Source of the DNA: Erpobdella octoculata
Lineage: Eukaryota > Annelida > Clitellata > Hirudinida > Erpobdellidae
Length of the DNA: 64,000 bases
Reading direction: 5' to 3'
Assembly: GCA_963978895.1 (NCBI GenBank)
Contig: OZ022240.1
Coordinates: 42,730,268-42,794,267 of the forward strand
Below the pieces are notes generated by a model, which was not told the origin of the DNA, did no database searches, and was given only the letters and a program-made list of their open reading frames with translations. Positions within the stretch are counted from its first letter, which is position 1, and each line of letters starts with the position of its first letter. The translations under genes were made by a program, and so were the position numbers. Shown here piece by piece: positions 54,224 through 64,000 of the stretch.

Positions 54224-56005
54224 TCACAATTGGAAAACATTCATGATAAAAGATTTTTCTTCTACGCCAACCACTAATAAACGATTCGTTGTTGAATCAA
54301 AACAAATATTGCTTGGTTGACATTGAGCATTAAATGATTTTACAAAATTTAAATTAAAATCATATACATGAATATTTTGTTCATAAGAGTCACCAACAAA
54401 TAAGTTACAATTATTGTCTTTTGTCAGTCTATGTCTATCGAAGCCTGCTTTTGAATTATCTTGTATAATGATACCTCCTTTGCAGTTTATTAAACGAAGT
54501 CCTAAACGATTTGAAATTGCAAAGTGATCATTTTTCAAGCCAGTAATGGAATATGTATGCTCGCGGAATACAATGACACGTACAATTTCGCCATTCAATG
54601 TGATTTCAATTAATTTTTTATTTTCTGAAACAAACAATTTCTTATCCGATGAACCGACAATCGCATTTCCTTTAAACTCAAGTTTTATAGTTTTCTTCCA
54701 ATCAGGACTATCATCCTGTTTTTCAAGATTATAAACAGCCAATGAGGAATTATTCAACATGCAAAAGAAATCATCAACTAATTCAGTTTTTGAACTGTGA
54801 CAGGATTTTATATTTGAATCAACGGAAAAAAGGTATTCATATGTTGTTTTGCAATAAACTTCAATTTTAAATGAATCATCTCTGAAACTCCCGATATACA
54901 CTTTTGTTTGGCTAATCGATAATTTGTGAACATTATTAGTTATGGCAATCGATTTAATAAGCTCAGGTTGAATTTCATTAGTTGACATTAAATTTCCTAT
55001 TGAAAATTGTGAGGAATGAAATTTTGTATCCAACGGGTTTGGTTTAAAAACAAGATTCAACTTTTCATTAAAACACTTTAAAATCAATTCATAATTTTTT
55101 CTTGAATTATTTTCATCTTCATCTAACAATTTAACATTATCATTTTCTATTGCTTCAATAAGATTAAGTGTATTAAAATTTTGAGACCATTTTTTATGTT
55201 TTTCAATTTTTTCTTCAAGTTTTGTCTTTAGTTTTAACATATTTTCTGAATAATAAATCAACTTTTGATCAATTTCATTGCTTTTTCTATCAATAATGGC
55301 ATTGAAATCATTTTGGCATGAATCAATAAAATTGATAAATTTAAGTTTGAGATCTTCGCAATGTTCTTGAATTTGTATTTTCAATTTTTTAGTTTCATTT
55401 TCAACAGACTGTTTTTGTGTATTAATTGCATTTAAATTTGTTTTCAGAGTTTTAATGTTGCTGTAGTTTTTAATTACTTCTTGCTCCAAGTTTTTGTGGA
55501 ATGTTTTTTTAAATTCTGCAAAAGTTGTCAAGATGCAAGATTCATGATCAGAAGGTTTTTCTGATTCAACCCATTTCTGACAAGATTTGCAATATGATGC
55601 TTCAAAATCTTCTTTTGTCATCGAATTTATTTTTGCCAAAACGTGATTTTTTGCTGAAGGAATTTTCTGATGAACAGATAAACATGACAAACACAAATAC
55701 AACTTGCATTCCAAGCAACAACTGGTAACTTCTTCTTTGGAGCAAGTTCCACAAAATATTTTATTAGTTTCAGTAAGACATTCAATAAATTCATTTTTCT
55801 TTAAATTTTCTAAACCTCCTTTAGGTACTTCAAAAGAAATATTACATTTTGGACAATTTAATTTGATTTCTTTGTTTGAAATTTTTTCATTAAATTTTCT
55901 TTTAAGACATTCAAAACAGAAACTGTGCAAACATGGAAGCATGCGAGCATCTTTAATTTCTTTTGAACAGATGAAACACTTCACAAAACTTGAATAATTT
56001 TCCAT
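54224..56005 (-). CDS. TRIM-like protein: RING, B-box, coiled coil, NHL-like propeller (type 1)
   Basis: Intact 593-residue ORF and the best-preserved type 1 gene. RING ligands C10, C13, C25, H27, C30, C33, C51 and C54 are present. So are all eight B-box ligands (C85, C88, C97, C100, C105, C108, H112, H121) and the knuckle C139/C142/H154/C157. A Lys/Glu-rich coiled coil (about 165-290) precedes a beta-propeller-like region ending VFQL, with NLFVGDSYEQNIHVYDFN as a typical NHL strand pair. The expected activity is E3 ubiquitin ligation, with the propeller selecting the partner; the substrate is unknown. No introns, signal peptide or membrane helix. Confidence 0.87.
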   Translation of the reverse strand: MENYSSFVKCFICSKEIKDARMLPCLHSFCFECLKRKFNEKISNKEIKLNCPKCNISFEVPKGGLENLKKNEFIECLTETNKIFCGTCSKEEVTSCCLECKLYLCLSCLSVHQKIPSAKNHVLAKINSMTKEDFEASYCKSCQKWVESEKPSDHESCILTTFAEFKKTFHKNLEQEVIKNYSNIKTLKTNLNAINTQKQSVENETKKLKIQIQEHCEDLKLKFINFIDSCQNDFNAIIDRKSNEIDQKLIYYSENMLKLKTKLEEKIEKHKKWSQNFNTLNLIEAIENDNVKLLDEDENNSRKNYELILKCFNEKLNLVFKPNPLDTKFHSSQFSIGNLMSTNEIQPELIKSIAITNNVHKLSISQTKVYIGSFRDDSFKIEVYCKTTYEYLFSVDSNIKSCHSSKTELVDDFFCMLNNSSLAVYNLEKQDDSPDWKKTIKLEFKGNAIVGSSDKKLFVSENKKLIEITLNGEIVRVIVFREHTYSITGLKNDHFAISNRLGLRLINCKGGIIIQDNSKAGFDRHRLTKDNNCNLFVGDSYEQNIHVYDFNLNFVKSFNAQCQPSNICFDSTTNRLLVVGVEEKSFIMNVFQL

Positions 56006-56238
56006 TTTTAAGATTGCTAAATTGAATTATAAAACAATTAATTTTTGCAAAAAAATTCACTTTCAAAAAGGCTAAAAAGCAAACAAACCATAAAAACAAT
56101 GTTTTTTTACACAAAAAACTTATTTTTAAATTTGTATATATGAAAATGACAGTCTGTGGGTATGTCCTTTATGCATTGCTACGCCATTCAAACGATTGTT
56201 ACACGTTAATGATAGCCACTAGAAAAAGGATTGTGTGA
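56006..56238. other. 5' flank of the type 1 gene
   Basis: AT-rich, no gene. The bases next to the start codon (AAGATTGCTAAATTGAATTATAAAACA on the plus strand) are shared with the pseudogene ending at 54,087, so the promoter region was duplicated too. Confidence 0.45.
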
Positions 56239-57475
56239 AAATAAATTGAGATCAGTCACAAAGTGAGCGGGAACGAGAAAGCAAATGAAACGTAAATAAG
56301 AAAGCGAGCGGAAACTGGAAAATGAGCGGGAACAGGAAACCAAGCGGTATCGGAAAAGCAGCCGGGAACTGAAGAGCGAGCTGGATAGGGAGAAAAAGTG
56401 AGCGAGCTGGATAGGGAGAAAAAAGTGAGCGAACGATAAGGATCAAGAAACCGAACGGGAGCAGGAAAGCAATCGGTAACGGAAGAGCAAGTCGGATCGG
56501 GAAAGCAACTAGAAACGGGAACGGAGAACAAGCGGTACGGGAAAGCAACCGGGAGCGGGAAACCAAGCGGGAATAAGAGAAAAAGGATGGAAAACCTCTA
56601 AAACCCCGGACAATGCCGGGTACCCGGCTAGTTCCTTTTATTAATTTTACCGCCGGCCTTGCCTGATTTAATGTTTGCAAACCTTGAAAATGAAAATTAA
56701 CTAACCACCTGTCATTTAATCAAGAGGAAATTTGAAAGATAGGTTTGATCCTCATGACAATACATTTTATTGAAATTTGAGGAATTAAAAAAAATCTAAT
56801 TAAAAAAAAATAAATATTCATGTTATAGAGCAAAACAAGTTTATAGATGTTTACATGTATACATTTAAAAAAATGTCGTTTAAAATAAAAATTTTGGCAA
56901 CAAATGAAAAGCTGGCAAATCCGGAAATGAAAGAAATTTGAGAAAAAAACCTTGTTTTAAGGTTTTTTGTTATATTCCTTAAATTAATTTTTCCGCCGCT
57001 TTGGTTTGCTTGAATGTTTGCAAACGTTGAAAGAAAAAATTACCTAACTTCCCGTTATCCAATTGAGCTGCAATTTCAAATATATGCTCGTTTCTTATGA
57101 CAATGCATTCTATTAAAGTTTTAAATTAAAAAAAATGTAATTAAAAATAATAATTATCTATGTTTATAACGAAAATAAATGAAATGCAATTAAATAAAAA
57201 AGTGTAAGCGTGAACAGTAGAACAAGCAAACAGGGACAAGAAAGCAAGCAGAAGAAAGGGGAGCGAGAGAGAGAAAAACCACTAAAAACGCCAGGTAAGT
57301 CTTCTTTCAATTATTCAAACAATTATTTAACTATTGCAAAATTTTTATTTTTTAAGAAACTATCAATTCCTACAAATTTTGTTGACAAGTTTCTCAACCC
57401 TAAATGAAATCAACTAACCAATTCAATATTTTGTTGGGATTAAAACCAAGTTTAGGCTCTCAAACACAATATTGC
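56239..57475 (+). repeat. Dispersed repeat with purine-rich minisatellite head, copy 2
   Basis: Longer relative of 8735-9545. The head (56,260-56,600) has AGCGGGAACAGGAAA-type units and ends in ATGCCGGGTACCCGGCTAG, a palindrome followed by CTAG. The AT-rich body includes an extra 390-bp section (56,955-57,345) absent from copy 1. A palindrome followed by CTRR is the form of a Helitron 3' end, which makes this a candidate Helitron-like end; this is inference. Confidence 0.65.
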
Positions 57476-57990
57476 TTATTACAGATTATTAAAAAAAATC
57501 ACGCGTCTAAACTTTTACTTCTTATTATTATTATTATTATTGTTATTATTAATTGAATTAGGCGTAAGGCACATTGCCTTCTTGCCTCTCAGTCACAAAT
57601 CAACCGCTGTACAATCACCATACATATCTCCTCGTCAACCACGCCTCATCTAAATTATTTTTAAAATCATTAATTGTTTCTGAGCTAACTACTTTATCTT
57701 TCAAATTGTTCCATAAACTGGTCACTCTTGGGGGAAAACTGTATTTCCTTATGTCTTTATGTGCCTGTAGAACGACTAGTTTGAAGGAGTTTCCTCTCGT
57801 TCTCTTTGTTTCTCTTTCTTGCACAAGCCAGGAAACTTTTGTGAGTAAGCTGCTACAGACTATTCAAAGCACTAGGCAGCTTCTAATATAAATTATGAAA
57901 TTAATCGTGTATAATGTTCTGCCCTAGTGGTTTACAATACAGTACAGCTGTTTTTAATATTTAATATTGGCGTCCAAACTTTATAGTAAC
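57340..57990 (+). repeat. Duplicated segment, copy 1, carrying a retrotransposon insertion
   Basis: From AAACTATCAATTCC to TTTATAGTAACAAA this segment recurs at 59,540-59,859 plus 60,836-60,887. Copy 1 has an extra non-LTR fragment at 57,524-57,820 and copy 2 has a hAT-like insertion. Each thus supplies the empty site for the other's insertion. Confidence 0.8.
57524..57820 (-). mobile_element. 5'-truncated non-LTR retrotransposon with (TAA)n tail
   Basis: The minus strand encodes about 70 residues matching the extreme C-terminus of a non-LTR reverse transcriptase: RTRGNSFKL, RKYSFPPRVTSLWNNL and ETINDFKNNLD. A short 3' UTR and an (ATA)n/(TAA)n tail (57,524-57,553) follow. The paralogous site at 59,722-59,728 reads TTACTTCTTGCACCAGCCAG without the insert. 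CTTCTT/TTTCTT at the two ends is the likely target duplication. Confidence 0.8.
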
Positions 57991-59539
57991 AAAACGAATG
58001 ATTGACTGACTGACGAACGGATGGATTGAGTGATCAACAATTAAACAGCTTATTTCCTTCATCTGAAATTGTTACTCAACCTCAAATATGACAAACCTGA
58101 ATAACTTAATTTAATTTGTTTTATTTTATTTAGTTTTTTAATCTTACAAAATTATTGTAAGATTAAAAACAGCTAACTTTTGTTATTAATGTATGTCGTT
58201 GCTAATGATCAAATAGGCGTTGAAGCAATAGCAACACCGCAGATCATGTGGGAGGTCCAGTGTAAACAGCTGGCAATAAAGATTAGGTTCCGATAAAGTT
58301 GCGGAAGGTTCTTTAGTTGAATTTGTTTCTGAATGGCCCTTAATAAGAATTTGACCACAAAACTCTTTCTACATCAAACAAACAAATCAAAACTACAGTA
58401 GGAATTGTGCTTATACGACCTAAAACTTTTGCACGGATTGAAATTTCTTTACTCTTTCATGATAATTTGTTTTTTTTTATGTGACTTACTCTGTAACGCG
58501 ACCAGACGACCATGTTCTTGTGGCATTATTTGCATGAATAACTCAATAATGCAACCTGCAGTAGATTGGAACTCTTGATATTGTATTTATGTGTAATAAA
58601 AGCCAGTAGGAGTTCGTTAATTTTTTTGTTCCTTTGAACTGTCTACTTTTCAGTAACCAATAAAAAACTAAAATAGCTTAGTGCCCGGCAAAATTGTTCA
58701 TAGGTCTTAAACGTCCGCTCTCTAGGTATTCACTTTTTGAGGACTTGCTCAGTACGTATTTTAAATACCACAATTTGATTGGCTGTAAATTCTGATGAGC
58801 CTTGCGATTCTACTTAAGTCCATATTTTTGCAGTTGCTCTAATGTCCAAAAATACTAAGTATAAGGACATTAAACTACTTAAAACATTTTTTTTTAAATT
58901 TTGCTGTTATTGTTCTAGTAGTTTAATTTACAAAAAGAGTATGCCTCAATACTGTGTGATTGATTTTGGTAAATTAGCATTGCTGAAATTTGATTGTGAA
59001 AAAATAGAATAAAAGAAGTTGACGATAGAATAAAAAATATTAAACGCAAACTGAAAGACATAGTTAAAGATTGTGCCATGATACTCAAACAAAAAATTCA
59101 AACTTTATCGTATTTACTGAACAACCAGAAACTTCTAGAATAAAAAAGTCATGGGCTGACCTAGTTTAAAAAAAAAAACTCAGAAAACACTGATGACGAA
59201 TTTATTATTCTGAAACACAATAAAAACAAGAAAGAGAATCACTTATTTTTCCTTCATCAAAAAAGGAAATTCTGTAAAAAAAACAGCCGAACAAGATACT
59301 GATGTTAATAAGTTGGATAAAAAAGTCATTGTATGCAAAGGCATAAGTATTTCAGCTTTATCAGTAGCTTGAAAAATTGTTAAAAAAATTTTATATGTCG
59401 GAAACGTAGACGAAAGTATAGAAAGTATTGAAATTTTTTTCACGGGAGCGAGAAAAATGATAGAAGAACCACTAAATATTTTTCTAGTAATGCAATAAAT
59501 AATAGGTCTTCTTTCAATTTTTATAATAATTATTTAATT
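57991..59539. other. AT-rich sequence with one hairpin and weak coding traces
   Basis: A perfect hairpin lies at 58,135-58,169 (15-bp arms TTTTTAATCTTACAA, 5-base loop). Between 58,930 and 59,470 short frames with Lys/Asp/Glu-rich composition (RIKKSWADLV, NTDDEFIILKHNKNK) resemble a decayed retrotransposon ORF1 or coiled-coil gene, but no domain can be named. No intact gene seen. Confidence 0.35.
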
Positions 59540-59851
59540 ATTTGCAAAATTTTTATTCTTTTAAGAATGTATCACCCCCTACAAAATCTAATCAGTAGAT
59601 TTTTAAATCAAATCAACTAACCAAATCAATATTTTGTTGGCAATACAATCAAGTTACAGCTTCCAAACACAATATTGCTTATTTCAGTTTATTAAAAATA
59701 TCATTTGACTAAACTTTTACTTCTTGCACCAGCCAGTAAATTTTTGTGAGTAAGCTGCTAGAGACTATTCAAAGCACTAGGCAGCTTCTAATATAAATTA
59801 TGAAAATAATAGTGTATACTGTTCTGTTCTAGTCTAGTGGCTTACAATACA

Positions 59852-59859
59852 GTACAGCT
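59852..59859. repeat. 8-bp target site duplication, left
   Basis: GTACAGCT, repeated exactly at 60,836-60,843. The uninterrupted paralogue at 57,940-57,960 contains the octamer once. Confidence 0.85.
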
Positions 59860-60113
59860 AGAAGCTAGAGGGTTGTTGATTCGAGTAGTAACGAATGAGT
59901 AAGTAACGAATACCAGGCTGTAACGAATACTTGGCCGTCAACAATGTCGTTACTCTCGTTACTCGTTACTGACGTACTCATTCACACATTCACAGTCGTA
60001 GGCAGTCGACTACTCGTACTCTTACTCGGCAATATCACGCTGTGTGCGTTTCCAATTGAGACGGATACTGACATACAGCTTGCAGTTGGTCGTTATATTG
60101 CCTATACGTACAG

Positions 60114-60148
<35 letters not shown>

Positions 60149-60835
60149 AGGTATATATATAGAATGAGCCTATCTTTTAATAAGATGGCTCTGTAACTGT
60201 ACTCTGTTTCCGTTGTTCCGTAAGGCAGTTTAAGGCACGTACACCTAGAAACATAGAATGATGAACTATACGCGAAAGACAATATTACTAACTACATTAA
60301 AAGAATTGAACAAATAAAATTATTTAAAGAGTAAAAAATTTCAAAATTTAATTTTTTTTTAAACTTGAAATAAGTTTCATAAAGAAATGTTTCGGTACAT
60401 CTATTTGTCTAAATTTAGACTCTAAATAAAGCGCTACCGATAGTATTTAGTTCGCATTATGCGGTAGTTTATCGAATTACTTAAATGAATTTACTTGCCG
60501 ATGAAAAGAAAAATTAAAATTATTTTTCCAAGTAATTGAAAACCTTCTAGCGCACCAATAAAACGACATTTTTAGGCAATTCAATAGTGAAAGTGGAAAA
60601 ACCAATGGAGATATAAATAGAATGCAGATCACGTGAGATTGACTACATTATTCATATGAATCATATGATGCACTAACAACACCGAGTACTCAAATCTACC
60701 GAGTCGCAGCGCGCAACGAGGCCACCAGCGGCAAAGCCAGTAACGACATGTGTAACGAATACCGAGTAACGAATACCTAGCCCCTGAGTACTCGAAAGTA
60801 ACGAATACACGAAAGTAACGAGAATCTTCATCCCT
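59860..60835. mobile_element. hAT-like non-autonomous DNA transposon
   Basis: The 976-bp insertion is defined by an 8-bp target duplication and an empty paralogous site. Its ends match imperfectly in inverted orientation (left ...AGAGGGTTGTTGATTCG; right end, reverse-complemented, AGGGATGAAGATTCTCG). Subterminal repeats of GTAACGAAT(AC) are dense: three forward and three reverse near the left end and five near the right end. An 8-bp duplication plus subterminal repeats fits hAT elements. A TA microsatellite lies inside (60,115-60,160). No transposase. Confidence 0.75.
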
Positions 60836-60888
60836 GTACAGCTGTTTTTAACATTTAATATTGTCGTTCAGACTTTATAGTAACAAAG

Positions 60889-61293
60889 GCAGAGAGTGCT
60901 GCAGATAAAGAAGATCAGAAAAGAACCGAAGATAGAAAATCTGTGTTGTCACTATTTAAAGTACTTGAAGTATCTTGTGAAAGTTTAGATATAAAAAAAG
61001 TGATCAGACTTGGCAAGGAATCTGAAAAAGACAGACCTCTACTTATTGAACTGAAGGAAGCAACAAAGAAAAATTTGATATTAGAATCACTTTTTAAACT
61101 CAAGAATGCAGATGAAAAGTTTAGAAGGGTCTCTGTGACCCACGATATGACTAGAATAGAGAGAGAACAATGCAAGAAACTTGTTATAGAAGCAAAAGAA
61201 AAACAGAACAATGATCAGTCGGGGGAATGGATATACAAGGTGAAGGGTGTGCCAGGGAATATGAGAATAGTAAAGCTCAAGAAGGTGCAATAA
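60889..61293 (+). pseudogene. ORF1 remnant of the second CR1-like element
   Basis: Open from the truncation point with no ATG start. It contains LDIKKVIRLG, RPLLIEL and RRVSVTHDMTRIEREQ, equivalent to the RRM-like block of the ORF1 at 20,955-21,729 (IKRLRS, PILVEL, ISPDLTEAER). It ends MRIVKLKKVQ. The coiled-coil head is missing through 5' truncation. Confidence 0.75.
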
Positions 61294-63961
61294 TAAAAGC
61301 AATAAATAGGCAGAGTTTCAATAGTGTAACTAAACTAAAAAGAACAATATTGAAATGTTTCTATGCCAATGTAAGAAGTATAGTAAGCAAAGAAAAAAGA
61401 TGTGCATTGGAAGTTTATGTGGAATTAGAAAAACCTGACATCATTGGTATAACAGAATCATGGGCAAAGGAAGATATATTAGATATTGAACTAGCAATTA
61501 ATGGGTACACTATGTTTAGGAAAGACAGGCAAAATCAAAATAATAAGGGGCATGGTGCAGGTGGTATAATTTTATATGTTAAAAATGAAATAAAGGCAGT
61601 GGAAAGAAAAGATATATCAAGCGATAAGTTTAAAGAAAGTCTTTGGTGTGATATACAGCATGGAGCTAAAAACAGTGTACTAATAGGTGTTTGCTACAGA
61701 CCCCCAAATGTAGATGAAAGTGTGGATAATGGTTTGTGTGAATTATTGGGTAGGGTTAGCCAGGAATCTGTATTGATAATGGGAGATTTCAATTATCATA
61801 TAAACTGGATAAACATGGAAGGAGAAAGACATCAAGATAATAAATTCTTGGATTGTATTAATGGGGAATTTTTACATCAACATGTCATGAACCCAACAAG
61901 AAACAAAAATATATTAGATTTGGTAATAACTTCTGATGAGAACATTGTAGAGAACATCTCTGTAGGAGAGCCTTTTCATTCTAGTGACCACCAAATTGTA
62001 AGATTTGAAATAATACTGCAGGATTGTAACATGAAAATAAATTCTCATATTAGCTACAATTTTTTTAAAGCAAATTATAACAAAGTAAGAAGCAAAATAA
62101 GAGACATGAATATAATGAGAAAAATTGAATCGGTGGATGTAAATGACAGCTGGATGTTATTCAAAAAGAGCATGGAGGAGGTCATTCAAGAAATAATACC
62201 CATTAAGAAACAATTTGTCAGGAAACAGCCATGGATAACAAAGGAAGTCTTAAAAAAAAGAAGAGCAAAAATCAAAGCATGGAAAAAGTTCCAAACACTT
62301 CGAAATGGAAATGAAATTGCAGCTGCAAGTAATAATGAGACAGGCAAAGAAATAATACTGCAACAATTGCGCGACAAATATGTCAAGAAAAGAAATGAGA
62401 CAAAAAAAAGCATTAAAAGAGCCATAATTGATTATGAGAAAAAGCTGACGGATAATATAAAAAATGACAGCAAAAGTTTCTATGCGTATGTCCGAAGTAA
62501 GCAAAAACGAAAAGACCTAGTGGGGCCGTTAAAAAATGAGTTAGGCGAAGTGGTTGAAAACGATGAAGAGGTAGCTGAAATGTTAAATAATTATTTTTGT
62601 ACGGTTTTTACTGAAGAAGACATAGAAAACATACCGGAACCTGTGAACATGTTTAAAGGAAAAATAGACGAGAAAATGACTGATGTGGTTATCACAAAAG
62701 AGAACGTTGAAAGACACTTGAAGGACCTAAAAACAGATAAAAGTCCGGGTATCGATGCATTACATCCCATGTTTTTAAGAGAAGACACGAAATAAGCGAT
62801 GTGTTAGCAGAAATAATAAACAGGTCCTTGAAAACTGTAGAAATTCCTCGTGATTGGAAAGATGCAATCATTGTACCACTCTTTAAAAAAGGTAGCCGAT
62901 CTGAGGCAAGTAACTATCGTCCAGTAAGTCTCACGTGTATTATTTGCAAAGTCATGGAAAAAATCATTCAGCTCGAATTAATGAATCACATTAGACACCA
63001 CAGCATTTTGATAAACAGCCAACATGGATTCGTACAAAGGCGATCATGTCTAACAAATTTGCTAGATTGTTTTGAAAATGTTTATACCCACTTAGACAAA
63101 GGATCCCCTGTAGACATAGTCTATCTGGATTTTGCCAAAGCCTTCGACAAAGTACCACATACACGTTTGATGAGAAAAATAGAAGCGGCTGGAATAGGAG
63201 GTAATATTCGAGGATGGATCAAGGAATGGCTAGCTGACAGAAGACAAAAAATGGGAATTAAAGGGAAATACTCGGAGTGGAAAAGCATAAAAAGTGGTGT
63301 ACCGCAAGGATCCGTTTTGGGACCATTACTATTTGTTCTGTTCATTAACGACCTTGATTTAGGGACTTGTTCAAAGGTCTCGAAATTTGCTGATGACACA
63401 AAGTTATCTATGAAAGTAGAGTGTGAGCTGGATGCCGACATTTTAAGAAAAGATCTTGCAAAAATATACCAATGGTCCCTAGACTGGCAAATGATGTTCA
63501 ACGTAGATAAATGCTCAGTGATGCACATGGGTAAGAGAAATCAAGAGTTTCAGTATGAGATGGGAGGAATATTGTTGAAGACATCTGAAGAGGAAAGAGA
63601 TCTGGGAGTTGTAGTACACAATAGCGGCAAACCATCAAGACAGTGTGCGGAAGCAGCAAAGCGAGCCAATAAGATTTTAGGATTGGTCAAGAGAACAATA
63701 ATAAGTCGAAACCAGGAAATAATTATCAGACTATACAAATGTTTGGTAAGACCACATCTAGAATATTGTGTACAAGCTTGGAGCCCTGTTTTAAAAAAGG
63801 ACATCGTAGTGTTGGAGAAGGTACAAAGGAGGGCTACAAAGTTGATTAAGCATTTAAGCCAGTTACCTTACGAAGAAAGATTAAAACAATGCGGCTTAAC
63901 AACTCTAGAGAAAAGGGGAAGTAGGGGTGACTTGATCGAAGCCTACAAGATAATAACATGA
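61227..63961 (+). pseudogene. ORF2 of the second CR1-like element, frameshift and nonsense
   Basis: The endonuclease is complete in its motifs: ITESWAKED, GAGGIILYV, CYRPPN, GDFNYHINW, NILDLVIT and SSDHQIV. The reverse transcriptase has KSPGIDALHP, NYRPVSLT, motif A VYLDFAKAFDKVPH, motif B SGVPQGSVLGPLLF and motif C KFADDTKL, then VRPHLEYCVQAWSP and RGSRGDLIEAYK. The frame is lost at about 62,788 (REDTK, stop) and resumes as EISDVLAEII. A TGA at 63,959-63,961 follows YKIIT, but coding continues in frame (KEDLTPAMFFEQ), so this stop is a nonsense change. The upstream part of the frame overlaps ORF1; the start is uncertain. Confidence 0.85.
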
Positions 63962-64000
63962 AAAGAGGATTTAACACCAGCAATGTTTTTTGAACAACCA

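Larger units (their letters stand above)
60888..64000 (+). mobile_element. CR1-like non-LTR retrotransposon, 5'-truncated, running off the window
   Basis: Starts directly at the end of the duplicated repeat (after TAGTAACAAA) in the middle of ORF1, so it is 5'-truncated. ORF1 remnant, then ORF2 with endonuclease and reverse transcriptase, continues past position 64,000. It is AT-richer and clearly diverged from the element at 20.8-24.9 kb, so it is a separate family of the same general type. Confidence 0.8.

Overview
The window is nuclear DNA of an invertebrate animal, with no sign of bacterial, plasmid or viral genome organisation. It is strongly AT-rich. Long (CATA)n, (AG)n and (TA)n microsatellites are present, several non-LTR retrotransposons of CR1/Jockey-like type, an intron-bearing decayed gene with GT-AG introns of about 68 bp, and a lineage-expanded family of intronless zinc-finger/coiled-coil/beta-propeller genes. 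The species cannot be fixed from the sequence. A tRNA-derived SINE-like piece resembles repeats known from lophotrochozoans, but this is only a weak hint.

The main gene content is one family of tripartite-motif (TRIM)-like proteins in two architectures. Type 1 (genes at 6.2-7.9 kb, 49.8-51.6 kb, 54.2-56.0 kb and a pseudogene at 52.5-54.1 kb) is RING finger, B-box, an extra C-x2-C-x11-H-x2-C knuckle, coiled coil and an NHL-like beta-propeller, about 590-604 residues. Type 2 (14.1-16.4, 26.7-29.1 and 37.0-39.3 kb, with shorter relatives at 17.3 and 30.6 kb) has lost the RING. It carries two successive B-box/coiled-coil modules before one propeller, about 775 residues. The type 2 genes sit in a tandem array. 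A unit of CR1-like element, shared 5' flank, long double-module gene, propeller relic and short gene recurs with a period of about 10-12.6 kb. The family includes intact genes, single-frameshift genes, truncated copies and relics, which is the pattern of a fast birth-and-death cluster. By analogy with other expanded TRIM/NHL families the proteins may act in ubiquitin signalling or defence, but that is inference.

Layout: 0-4.7 kb holds a MITE-like element, a TATA promoter and a decayed PHD-finger gene whose intron carries a minisatellite and which is bracketed by GC-rich repeats. 6.2-7.9 kb is a type 1 gene. 8.7-13.1 kb is repeats, including a large inverted repeat with (CATA)n arrays, a SINE-like fragment and a truncated retrotransposon. 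14-39.5 kb is the type 2 array, broken by a young 2-kb LTR element (18.5-20.5 kb), a nearly complete CR1-like element (20.9-24.9 kb) and its eroded relative (32.9-33.8 kb). 43.2-49.6 kb is a 6.4-kb foldback element with long tandem-repeat terminal inverted repeats and a perfect 9-bp target duplication; a P-type element with a THAP-domain transposase relic is nested inside it. 49.8-56.0 kb is the second type 1 cluster. 56-61 kb is dispersed repeats, including a hAT-like element and a truncated retrotransposon, each with an empty-site paralogue in the same window. 60.9-64.0 kb is a second CR1-like element running off the end.

All similarities were judged by eye. Percent identities were not computed and no database was searched.
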